A stretch of DNA of 64,000 nucleotides from Mytilus galloprovincialis. Taxonomy: Eukaryota > Mollusca > Bivalvia > Mytilida > Mytilidae. The position numbers and the translations under genes are program-made. Shown here piece after piece: positions 21,896 to 32,089 of this stretch. The DNA is taken from assembly GCF_965363235.1 (NCBI RefSeq), contig NC_134841.1:30285440-30349439 (forward strand), written 5' to 3'. Each line of letters starts with the position of its first letter. The first letter of the stretch is position 1. The notes beneath the pieces were generated by a model. It was not told where the DNA came from. It was given only the letters and a program-made list of their open reading frames with translations, and searched no databases.

Positions 21896-24800
21896 CTAGA
21901 AGGAAAACACAAATATAATTCCTATTAGTAATAAGACACCAATCATCGTGCTATCTGGTCCACTTAACGCCTCTAAGAAAAACCAAAAGATTTCTCACAT
22001 GGTTAAAAAAAAAACCACCTCAATTCGCTGTTTATTGCGATCTGCCTTATTGATGCAAATTTCAGAGGTTAAAATAGATATGCCCTCGAATTGTGAAAAC
22101 AAACCAGTTATCTGAACTACGTTTCTGTTATATGATCCGTATACGACTAAACAGAACTAAAACAACAATCAGAAATATAGAATTATTCCAAAAGTTTAGC
22201 AAAAAATGCAAACACAAGTTAGATAACACAAATTTTGAGCAACTCTAACCCTACAATGACCCAGGGATCAACTCCAGTAGTGTGCGAATTACAGATGGGG
22301 AAAATAGTTATATAACGTTACCCTAAATTACAAAACTTTGATATTTTGAATACTAATGCTTGTCTACCTTGGGAAGAGATTACCTTAGCTGTATTAGACA
22401 AAACTTTTAGAAATCTTTGGTCCTCAATGCTCTTCAACTTCGTACTTTATTTTGACTTTTTAACTTTTTTTTTATTCGAGCGTCGCTGATAAGTCTTTGG
22501 TAGACGAAACGCGCGTCTGGTACAAATACAAAATTTTTATCGTGGTATCTATGATGAGTTTATTACAAACAGTTTTAATTTCTCTTTCGCTGCCTTGTTT
22601 CATCAAGAATTAAATCTTAAGAATGGATGAGAATAACAGACCCTTTACAATATTCCTGATCAGCTCTGCTGTAGCATCAACTAATCTGTTATCTCCTCCG
22701 TGACAAAACCATTCTTTTACTTCCTTGGTGGTGGTAAAATGTTTAAAACTGGTATCGTGAAAGTGTCCCAACTTGATATAATATTTACCTAAAAAAACGC
22801 AAAATGCATTAAGATCAAGTTGTAAAAAGTAACCCAATTGGCCATTTGGAATGTTTCTGCAAGTAACTTTTAACACCGTTTTTGTTAGATCTAAACTGCT
22901 TTTGAGGTCACAATATATATCTAGTTAACCGAAAAAAAGAATTGACCTCTTGGTGTCTTTCTTTGGACTGAACATGATTATCGTTTATATATGATGTGGT
23001 ATTTGTCGTCGATGAAATATATCTGTGTTCGTTCTGCAGTTTGCATGTTGTGTCTACTATTATATTATTTGTGCGTTTCTATGTGATGAACAGTCTTGTG
23101 TGTGTCTGTGCTGTATTTCTTTAACGTAGTTTTGTCATTTCATCGATATATTTTTAACATTGTCATAAAAGGAAACTTTAGCCATAAAAACAGGTCCAAC
23201 CCACACTCGTTTCTTAAAATGTTCGGTACCAAGTAATGAATATGGTAGTTGTTATCAAATAGCTCGTTTCTATGTATATTGACGTTTGTTTTTGTTGCAT
23301 TTCAATCTTCCTGTTGTTCCTTTGTTTTTCTCAGATAGTTTATGTGTTTTCCTTGGTTTTAGTTTGTAATCCGTATTTTTTTTTCATCGATTTGTGTCCT
23401 AAGTTTAGAGAACCCCAACACATCAATTGGAACCATAACTTCAAAATAATTATGGATTCCATTGAGGACTACGCCAGAGTATGGGCTAAGCGAGAAGAAG
23501 TTGAACTGGGCACTTTGTCAGAATGGGTTAAAACTATCAGGTCTCTGATAAAACGTCGCATTCACAAGTTGAAAAACTGTGTGAACGATCGACCAAAGTC
23601 CGTTTTCAGAGACAAAGAGGCCATGAAATGTCTATCATCTCTTCATGATAAGTATGTTGTTGTTCCTGTGGACAAAGCTTCAAATAATATTGTCTTTGTA
23701 TGTAAATCGTATTACTACGAATGTCTTGTAAAAGAATTCGGTATAAAGGAGCACTCAGGTAATTCCACATACAAAGACATATCATTTGACAAGGATGAGA
23801 TTTTAGCAAATCATAAGTCCTTCATGGCTTCAATAAACATTACATTGAACACCAAATCGGAGGACTTATCTTGTTTGTATTGGATACCAAAGCTTCATAA
23901 AATTCCGTACAAACAACGGTATATTGCTGGCTCATCTTCATAAAGAATTGTCCATTAGATTGACTAAAATTCTATCCGCAGTGAAAGGGGGTCTTCAGAA
24001 ATACTATGAAACTGTTTACTCGCGTAGTGGTATTAACCATATGTGGACTCTTAAAAATTCTAAAGAACTTCTAGACAATTTTAAATCTCGGTCTTTTTCT
24101 GAAGTTAGTTCTATCAAAACTTTTGATTTTTCAACCCTGTATACCACAATTCCTCATGTGAAATTGACAAATCGCCTAAAAGAAATAATCCACAATGCCT
24201 TTCAACATAAAAATGGTAGCATACGCTATCAATTTATTACTTTGGGATTTCATAAGGCATATTTCGTTAATAGTGACAAACAAAAAGGTAAAACATGCTA
24301 CACAGAAGAACAAGTGGTCAGTATGCTGGAGTTTCTTATCGACAACATATTTGTTGAGTTTGGAGGTAGACTTTTTCAACAAATTGTCGGCATTCCTATG
24401 GGAACGAACTGCGCGCCTCTCCTTGCTGACCTTTTCTTATTTTCATATGAATCGGAGTTCCTTCAGACACTTGTCAAAAACAAGAAGATCAAAGAAGCCA
24501 GGTTATTTAATTTCACTTTCAGATATATTGATGATGTTCTTTCCATTAACAATCCGAATTTTTCTGATTGGGTTCCATTAATATATCCACCAGAACTAGA
24601 AATTAAAGAGACAACAGACATGGCTTCCTCTGTCTCATTTTTAGACTTATACCTCGAATTTGACATACACATGCAGTCATCTCAGTACCAGAATCTATGA
24701 CAAACGAGACGATTTTGATTTGGAAATTATCAATTTCCCCCACCTTAGTAGCAATATACCAACTTCACCTGCATATGGAATATAAATTTCCCAACTTACT

Positions 24801-27800
24801 CAGACTTTGTAAAACGTCACCAGCGTCTGAGCAGAAAGTTGATGAACCAGGGGTATGTCAAAGAACGTCTCGTCCATTTTCTAAAAAAGTTCATCGGAAG
24901 GTACCAAGAACTTGTTGATAAATATTCCGTATCAACTTCACAAATAATACACGATGGTCTTGAAGTATAGATTTTGCGTACTGACGTTGTTTATCATCTT
25001 AATAACGTGTTATATTATTGTTTAATTTGTCTTTATTAATATTACTTTTACTGTTAAGTCTGTTTGTTTTAGATATCCTTTTGACGTAACTCTGTGCTTA
25101 TGTATCCCATCATACTTTGAACAACAAAATTATTTTATGATGTGACTCTGTACCTATGTATCTTGTCATACTTTGAATGACAAAATTATTTTATTTATTA
25201 ATATTACTTTTACTGTTAACCCACTTTTTGTGATATACATTTGACGTGACTCTGTACTTATGTATCCCGTCATACTTTGAACCACACTATTATTTTATTT
25301 ATTGTTATTACTTTAACTGTTAAGTATCTATTTTGCGTGACTGTATTTATGTATCCCGTCATACTTTGAACGACAAAATTATTTCATGTCTACCTGTGCG
25401 AATTTCAAACGCGCAATTTTACACCATTACTCAAAACCCTCCATCCTTGATGGGTGCATTTTACATAGACAAATAAAATCGTATAATATAAGCAAAATGA
25501 GGATGTTATTTGATGAATGCCTTTTTGTGCTTCTTCGTTACATTTGTTGTTTTTATAGTGATTAAGATGATAACACAATGTTGACTGCTGTACCCCTATT
25601 TTTGACATTTTTACCTATTGTGTCTGTTTGTTTTGTTCACGCATCGGTGACAATATAATGGAATTGTTGCGACTGTCATACAAGTGAGAGGTTTAGCTAG
25701 CTATAAAACCAGGTTCAATCCACCATTTTCTACATTTGAAAATGCCTGTACCAAGTCAGGAATATGACAGTTCTTGTCTATGCGTTTTTGATGCGTTTTG
25801 TTATTTGATTTTGCCATGTGATTATGGACTTTCCGAATTGATTTTCCTCTGAGTTCAGTATTTTTGTGATTTTACTTTTGAACACCAGTATACTATTGTT
25901 GCCTTTATTTGTAGGTTCAAATTTGTGGCATGACTGTTAAACAAACATTCAGCAACAGATGCAAAGTGATGAATTGAGGCCTACATAACATGTAAGCACA
26001 TTGCAGACGGCAAATGCCATGTAACTCCCTAAAACACATTCCATTTTCTTTGAACCATTACAAAATTTACCACTGGTTAGTTTATCTTTTCATCCCCAAG
26101 TGATTAACTGTTTTTCCTCTCTCCGCCGTCAATTCAACTCCTTTTCGTAGTGCCTTATTTACTACCACTGGGTCGATGCCACTGCTGGTGGAGATTTATT
26201 TCCCCGAGCACAGTAGTCAGCACTTTTTGTGCTGACATGAATTATCATTGATATGGTTATATTTATAAATTATATGTTTACAAAATTTAGAATTTTTGAA
26301 ATATTAAGGCTTTTCTACCTCAGGCATGGATTACCTTAGCTGGATTTGGCAAAACTTTTAGGAATTTTGGTCCTCAATGCTCTTCAACTTCGTACTTTAT
26401 TTGACTTTTTTTTTTTTTTTTTAACTTTTTTGGATTCGAGCGTCACTGATGAGTCTTTTGTAGACGAAACGCGCGTCTGGCGTATATACAAAATTTAGTC
26501 CTGGTACCTATGATGAGTTCATTTGCTACGATATGAATAAAAATAAAAATCACAAAAATACTGAACTCCGAGTAAAATTCAAAACGGAAAGTCCCTAATC
26601 AAATGGCAAACAAAGGATAAAATACATCAAACGAATGAAAAACAACTGTCATATAACTGACTTGGTACAGGCATTTTCAAATGTAGAAAATGGTGGATTA
26701 AACCTGGTTTTATAGCGCTAAACATCTCACTTTCATGACAGTCGCATCAAATTCAGTTATTTTTACAACGATGCGTGTACAAAACAGAAATCATCGGTAA
26801 AATAGTCAAAATATGGTTACAATAGTCATCACTGTGTTACAATCTCAAGACAAAAAACATATACAAAAACACATCGCTTCATCCTCTTTTGGAATCGTCT
26901 GCGTTCCAGATGATATGCTGAGTGTTTCCGCCACTTGACTGCCCATTATACGAAGACATAGTGTCGTCGGGTCGTTTCCCAGTTGAGATTCTGACTCACA
27001 ATGGGAAAACTTATATAATATAATAAAAGTCAAATTGTTTCCAGTATATTATCACATATTTTGTACTGATATGTACGTTTTTGTATGGCCAAAAATAGCC
27101 GGAAGTCACTTGGTTATCAGCCCTCGAAATCCATATCGAGCCCCCGAATTCAACTTCCGGTAACCTGTCAATCATGTAAACAAGTTGTCATTCGAAGCAG
27201 CTAAACGATCAGGAGAGACTTCTCACAGATCAAATGACGATGCATGTACATTCATACAAATGAACTCGAGAACACAATTGAAAAGAAATTAAGAAAGTTA
27301 CGAATCTGCTGTAGTAGAAAAAAATTATAAAAATCAACAGCGGAAATCACAAAAGTTCCCGTAAAATTTTGACGTCATAAAGAATTTAGAAAATATATGA
27401 CGCCACAATGGAAAAGTGAGTGTTGTATGACATCGAAAGTTCAAGTGGAACATATTTCCTCATCTAAGTAGCGATATGATGTATTCTTCCTCTGTATTAA
27501 TTCGAAATGTAACACTTTAAGTCGTTTAATATTTACAATTCTGAGAATTAATATATTTATTGTTAATTATTTGTTAAACTTTTCACAAAACTTTGTTTAC
27601 TCACTATGATGTTACTTTGTTAACTCACTGAGATGCGAACTTTGTTAACTCACTGTCAGTGATGCATTTTTTTATTTTTTTCGTTAAATGTTTTTTTGAA
27701 TTTTTGTTGAAAATATCAAACATAATTTGGTAGATGCTATCTTTTTTTCTCATGCGTGAAAATATGTGATAAATAGATTATTACATGTCATTTTTAATAT

Positions 27801-30800
27801 GGACCGTGGTATCAACCCACGACCCATATCAAGCCCTCGGGCTAAAGCCCTCTGGCTTGATATGGGAGTCTAGGGCTGATACCAGGGCCAATGTGGAAAA
27901 TGTTATGTAATAATCTATAATTATCAACAGCCTTATCAAACTATTTAGAATATTTAATTTTGTGTCAGCCTAATCTGGATTTTATATGGTCAATAATTTC
28001 CGTTCTTTCACGTTTAATGGGTTTTTATCGAAATTCAGTCCACTTTAAAATGAATATTATACAGCTGTCATTTTTTTTAAGTGATATACCAAGTAAATAT
28101 TACTTCGGCATAGAAATGAAAAACAAAAATTGTATTTTCGTTAGCGATTTAGTAGTTGGACTTATCTTTGAAGCAGTTATTTATTTCTTTTTCAGTCATT
28201 TCCAAGCTAGACGTAAACACATTTAAATACATTACCATCTGGATATTTCACTGGGGGTAGCATGTACCAACTAATATGGTCACCTTCAGAACGAGGGAAT
28301 GATTTGGTCCAATCTTTCGCTCCTTTACCAGAATATAAGACGCTTGGCATTTTCCTGAAAAATGAAGTGTTTTGGTATATTCCAATAGTACAATTTTAGG
28401 ACACAGCAATATCTATTTTTCATTTCGGCTTCCCAAGACTAAAAAATATGAAACAATTCAATTCAGAAAGCTAACGGATTAATGTATAGCAAAACCATTT
28501 ACGAAAAACTAAAATGACAGACATGAACTAACGACAATCACTGACAATCAGTCCCGCACGCAGAAGATGGGGTTTTTAATTATAATGTCTGTTTGTTTTG
28601 TTCACACAATGTTGTCAATATTATGAAATTTTATGCGACTGTCATACAGGTGAGCGGTTTGGCGTCCTGCAAAACCGGGTTGAATCCGCATTTTTTTTCT
28701 TGAAAAATGGCAGTTTTATAAAAATAGTCCGTTTACAAGTATGTTGGCATTTGCTTTTTGTATACATATATAGCAGTTCAGTGTTTCTGATATTCTATTG
28801 TTTCCCTCTCATAGTTGATGTGTTTCTCTCGGTTTTGGTTTTTGACACGGATTTGATTTCGCTGAATCTATTTACTCTTGAACAGCGGTATACTACTGTT
28901 GTCATGGTATACTAATATATTCATTCTGTTTCTTTAAGCTCTCTTAAAGTTTCAAAGGTTTGAGTTATGTAACATGTCTATAGCTTGGGCCGTACCCGAA
29001 TTTATCAGATTTATTTCTCGGTTATTACGCTGTTGTCATATTCTCGAGCAAATATGATTTGTTGTTTTAAGTCTCTTTAAACTTTTCTATCTCAATAGGT
29101 CTACAATATGTATAACTATAATCAACGGGTTCGTTATAATGTGGCTCGCTACGCTCTCGTAAGATTTCAAAGGTTTCGACTCCTTACTTTGAGTTTTAAC
29201 GACTTTGACTCAGGGGTAAGCCTCGCACGGACGGTATGACCTCAACTGACTACATACAGAAGGCTGCTTATATATCATCGTTGAGGATTAGATCATACCG
29301 TTAAATCGGGCAATACTATATTCATTATTTGTTAGTAACAAGCGGTATTCAAACTCTCAGCGATTACCTTTGATGTTTGTTAGTTCTCTGATTATAAGGG
29401 GCGGAACTTCATATGGACCTGACACGATTTACTTAATCCATTCTTATATGTATTCGTTTCCTTCGAATCCGTCACAGAACTAACGAATGAACATACAACC
29501 CAACCACTGTATAACGCCAACTTAAAGAAGTTGGATATCATAAGAAAACTGCAAAAATATCAATTCTAGAGGTAGAGTTGTCAAACTGAATTTTTATGGA
29601 GCAATTTAATATTCGTTATTTTACCTTATTCTTCCCAAATCAGATTCTGACAGTTCAACCTTTGCAACAGTCAAAGGACAGAGGTTAACATCTAGTTGTA
29701 ATTCATCTGGAAGAAGTTCTCTAAACGCGGTGAATGCACCGGTTGCTAATAAAACTTTCTTCGCCAAAATCTGTGAAGCGTCCGTTGAAATACACATAAT
29801 GTATTCACCGTTTCTCTCAATGCGCCTTACGCGATTTGCTACCTCTGGTAAAAGAGTACAACCTTGGGCTGTTGCTTTAGTGATCTGGGCACGGATCAAA
29901 CTTCGAGGACTAATATTCCCAGCGTCTTTGAATTCATAAACTGCATCGTCTGATAGAGAAACATGAAGAAAGGAAAATTTTTCTTTCAATGCTGCATTTG
30001 TTAAGTACGTGGCATCCATTTTCTGTGTCTTCACTACATCTGTTACTTGGTTAAGAAATTTGGACTCCTTCTCTCCTATCATTAAACATCCAATTTCATC
30101 ATAGAAGGGAATTCCTGTAAATAATAAGCATAACTACGTCATTCTCCATTTATAGAAATGATTTTATTACCATTCTGATTTTCTTCTCGTACTTCACTTT
30201 ATTGTTAGACTTTTGATAACTAATTTCTTAATTATCTTCAAAATAAGCGTGTCAATTTTAGGACGCATGAATTGAGTGCACAAGATTTATCATAATAATA
30301 AGATAATGTAACAAATAAACCGAAGGTTGCCGATTCCTCTGAAAAAGTCAACCTTTTTCTGTGCTGTTTCTGTATTGTTTTTTATGCTTCCAAAATGTTT
30401 ATTTTATGGTAACCCTGATCTCTCATGTCGAACTTCGCTAACATGATGTGCTCCATGAATTCAGATTCAAACGTTGATATCATATCACAATATTCAAGCT
30501 AAGTACGTTTTTGTTTATCTTAATGGTGTCTTCTCCCTTAAAATTCATTCACAATTTTAGGTCTTCTGAAAATAAGTCATGTAATCACATCTTTATTAAG
30601 AAATTACAAAAGAAATTTTTAACTTTAACTGATTTGAAATGTTCTAGTATTAATCAAGTTACCTGTGTCTCTTTCTAGTTGTCTGTACATAGCTATTGAT
30701 TTCTGTGCTAACATTGCCCACACTGGATCTGGGTCTGTGCATCGTGTTATTCTTCCCTCGTCATAATGGCAGCCAAATATATCTCTGTTATCATTCACAT

Positions 30801-31936
30801 TTCTACTCTATAAAACAAGTTATTGATTACTGAACACTGTATATATTTTGTTATGTTTGTTGAAGAGCGAAAACTATGTGATTTGTTGGAGAGAGAAATA
30901 AAGGCAACAGTAGTATACCGGTGTTCAAAAGTCACAAATCGATCGAGGGAAAACAATTACGGGTTACAAACTAAAACCGAGGGAAACACATCAATTATAA
31001 GAGTAAAACAAAGGAACAACAGGAACACTGACGTTCAACAAAAACAAACGCCAATATATATATAGAAACAAACTATTTCATAACAACTACCATACTACAT
31101 TTGAAAATGCCTGTTCCAAGTCAGGATTAGGGACTTTCCGTTTTGAATTTTCCTCGGAGTTCAGTATTATAGTGATTTTACTTTTTGTTACAGAACATTT
31201 TAAGAAAAATGGTGGGTTGTTGAACCTGATGTAATGGCTAGCCAAACCACCCAGTTTATGACAATGTTAAAAATATCGCTAAAATGACAACACTACATGA
31301 TAGAAATACAGCACAATCACACACAAGAAAATTCATCACAGAAACGCACAAACAAATAGTATAATAGACGACACAACATGTAAACCGCAAAATAACAACG
31401 AACATATTCCATCAACGACAAATACCACATGATATAAGAAACAGTGGATATGATATTTTTTTATCTGAAAACAGGTCAATTATTTTTTTAAACATAAATG
31501 CCTGTATAGTGATTCTACCTGAGACTATTATAACACATAGTTCCAAATTTAATTGCACTTTAAACTGGACATTGGAAGAGGTCATGGTAAATCAAAGGAA
31601 CTGTTCGTATTGCCAGTTATTACTTTTTCATATCATTTTTGTAATACAGAAAATATTATCAATTAACTCTACATTAGATATCGCATTCGTGTGAAATTTG
31701 AGAAATATTACAGATCATGAGTATCCACCCTTTAAAATGTTGTCATTTTAAAGAGAAAGTGAAGCATCTAATAAGTGTGTTTTGAGTATAAAAGTAACTT
31801 ATATTCATATTCGAACCTTTGGTTCTTCCGGTCCAACCAAACAAACGCTTCCCCATTTCGATGCATGACTTGCAGCTGCAGTTCCAATCAAACCTGCTCC
31901 TACAATACACAGATCATATATCCGTTCTCCGTTCAT
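21651..31936 (-). CDS. Peroxisomal FAD-dependent amine oxidase (sarcosine-oxidase-like), paralogue B, 6 exons, 421 aa
   Basis: Join on the minus strand: 31936-31817, 30807-30663, 30114-29625, 28354-28236, 22788-22642, 21895-21651 (1266 nt, 421 aa plus stop). Exons 2, 4, 5 and 6 have exactly the lengths of paralogue A (145, 119, 147, 245) and all intron phases match, so the pair arose by tandem duplication. Visible motifs are GAGLIG at residues 13-18, HYDEGRITR at 54-62, LLATGAFTAF in exon 3, YYIKLGH with Lys297 in the oxygen-activation position, Cys352 at the covalent-flavin position and GGNGYAAKS. The protein ends in CKL, an accepted variant of the peroxisomal signal. No stop, frameshift or bad splice site was seen, so the gene looks functional. 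Intron 4 (5.4 kb) contains a reverse-transcriptase copy and a hammerhead-bearing repeat. The substrate is unknown; assignment to the sarcosine-oxidase-like DAO group is by motif. Confidence 0.9.
22323..22565 (+). mobile_element. Retrozyme-like repeat, copy B (5' part missing)
   Basis: Matches the 3' two-thirds of the 26157-26521 copy, from GATTACCTTAGCTG through TCTATGATGAGTTTATT. It lies in intron 5 of paralogue B, antisense to the gene. Confidence 0.75.
22480..22523 (+). ncRNA. Hammerhead ribozyme, core mutated (CTGATGA to CTGATAA)
   Basis: Stem II (GTCT/AGAC), GAAA and the CGC/GCG stem III are intact, but the first core strand is CTGATAA at 22486-22492. A G-to-A change here removes an essential core guanine. 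Confidence 0.75.
22642..22788 (-). CDS. Paralogue B exon 5 (aa 292-341)
   Basis: 147 nt, beginning GKYYIKLGHFHD. It ends AGG followed by GTCTGT, a weaker donor than in A but at the identical phase; reading on past it is possible for 15 or so codons. Confidence 0.85.
22925..23400 (+). repeat. Dispersed repeat preceding RT copy 3
   Basis: The same sequence recurs in reverse at about 30898-31445 (for example TAGTTTTGTCATTT / AAATGACA and TTGACGTTTGTTTTTGTTG). It supplies the first ~40 codons of the long ORF at 23272 but is not RT coding. It could be the element's 5' UTR or a separate repeat. Confidence 0.5.
23400..25885 (+). mobile_element. Penelope-like reverse transcriptase copy 3, most complete
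   Basis: Two overlapping frames (23400-23943, then 23924-24700) join by one frameshift near 23930. In order: an N-terminal basic helix region, DKYVVVPVDKASNNIVFVCK (a substrate-strand motif of this RT group), LYWIPKLHK, TFDFSTLYTTIPH, GIPMGTNCAPLLADLFLFSY, FRYIDDVLSI with both catalytic Asp, and PPELEIKETTDMASSVSFLD. The ORF breaks after about 24660. The 3' tail has four ~115-130-bp repeats (TCTGTACTTATGTATCCCG type, 25080-25380) and the conserved terminal segment. It lies antisense in intron 4 of paralogue B. Penelope-like is inferred; no GIY-YIG endonuclease is visible. Confidence 0.75.
26157..26521 (+). mobile_element. Hammerhead-bearing retrozyme-like repeat, copy C (best preserved)
   Basis: Starts ACCACTGGGTCGATGCCACT, continues through GGAGATTTATTTCCCCGAG, GTGCTGACATGAATTATC, GATTACCTTAGCTGG, a poly-T run and the hammerhead, and ends TTAGTCCTGGTACCTATGA. 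Size and layout fit a linearised monomer of the short hammerhead retroelements (retrozymes) described in animals, mussels included. It lies in intron 4 of paralogue B, opposite strand. Confidence 0.82.
26440..26483 (+). ncRNA. Hammerhead ribozyme, type I, intact core
   Basis: Stem I GCGTCA / TGGCGT (6 bp with wobbles), CTGATGA at 26446-26452, stem II GTCT-TTTGT-AGAC, GAAA at 26466-26469, stem III CGC/GCG with no spare loop, then TC and the predicted cleavage after 26477. All invariant core bases are present. The loopless self-complementary stem III suggests work as a dimer or tandem repeat. Confidence 0.85.
26545..26765 (-). repeat. Solo 3' tail of the Penelope-like element
   Basis: Reverse-oriented copy: CAAAACGGAAAGTCCCTAAT, TGACTTGGTACAGGCATTTT and GGTGGATTAAACCTGGTTTT are complements of the tail at 25660-25880. 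Confidence 0.65.
27774..27917. mobile_element. Palindromic MITE, 144 bp
   Basis: Inverted ends TAGATTATTACAT / ATGTAATAATCTA enclose nested inverted blocks (ATATCAAGCC / GGCTTGATAT and CCCTCGGGCTAAAGCCCTC at the centre). It could form a long hairpin. Related GCCCTCGAAATCCATATCG sequence lies at 27118-27160. It is in intron 4 of paralogue B. Confidence 0.65.
28236..28354 (-). CDS. Paralogue B exon 4 (aa 252-292)
   Basis: 119 nt, encoding RKMPSVLYSGKGAKDW and WYMLPPVKYPDG. The acceptor is TTTTTCAG and the donor GTAATG. Confidence 0.88.
28590..28920 (+). repeat. Composite 3' tail repeat
   Basis: Begins like the Penelope-like tail (ATGCGACTGTCATACAGGTGAG), then switches to the dispersed repeat shared with 23225-23400 (GATGTGTTTCTCTCGGTTTT), ending GTATACTACTGTTG. 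It is in intron 3 of paralogue B. Confidence 0.5.
29625..30114 (-). CDS. Paralogue B exon 3 (aa 89-252)
   Basis: 490 nt, one codon shorter than in A. It encodes GIPFYDEIGCL, SPRSLIRAQITKA and KKVLLATGAFTAF. The acceptor is TTTACAG and the donor GTAAAA. Confidence 0.92.
30663..30807 (-). CDS. Paralogue B exon 2 (aa 41-89)
   Basis: 145 nt, encoding NRDIFGCHYDEGRITR and ending QLERDTG. The acceptor TTTTATAG was chosen over a nearby TAG because it keeps the paralogue length and phase. The donor is GTAACT. Confidence 0.87.
30895..31445 (-). repeat. Inverse copy of the repeat at 22925-23400, with an embedded tail fragment
   Basis: 30895-31080 and 31225-31445 read in reverse match 23225-23400 and 22925-23215. 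Between them, 31085-31195 is a plus-strand tail fragment (ATGCCTGTTCCAAGTCAGG...GATTTTACTTTTTG). It is in intron 1 of paralogue B. Confidence 0.5.
31817..31936 (-). CDS. Paralogue B exon 1 (aa 1-40)
   Basis: The ATG at 31936 gives MNGERIYDLCIVGAGLIG. It is four residues longer at the N-terminus than paralogue A. The donor GTTCGA follows AACCAAAG (phase 0). Confidence 0.88.
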
Positions 31937-32089
31937 CACTGTGTATTTAGGTAAATAATGATAATGCATCTATGACGTATTAGTTTAAATAATATAAAAT
32001 ATACTAGTCATCAAAAGAAACTTTACAACATTATGTGTATTATATATCAGATTATTTTTAATTTAATATGATATCTGATTAGTAATCAT

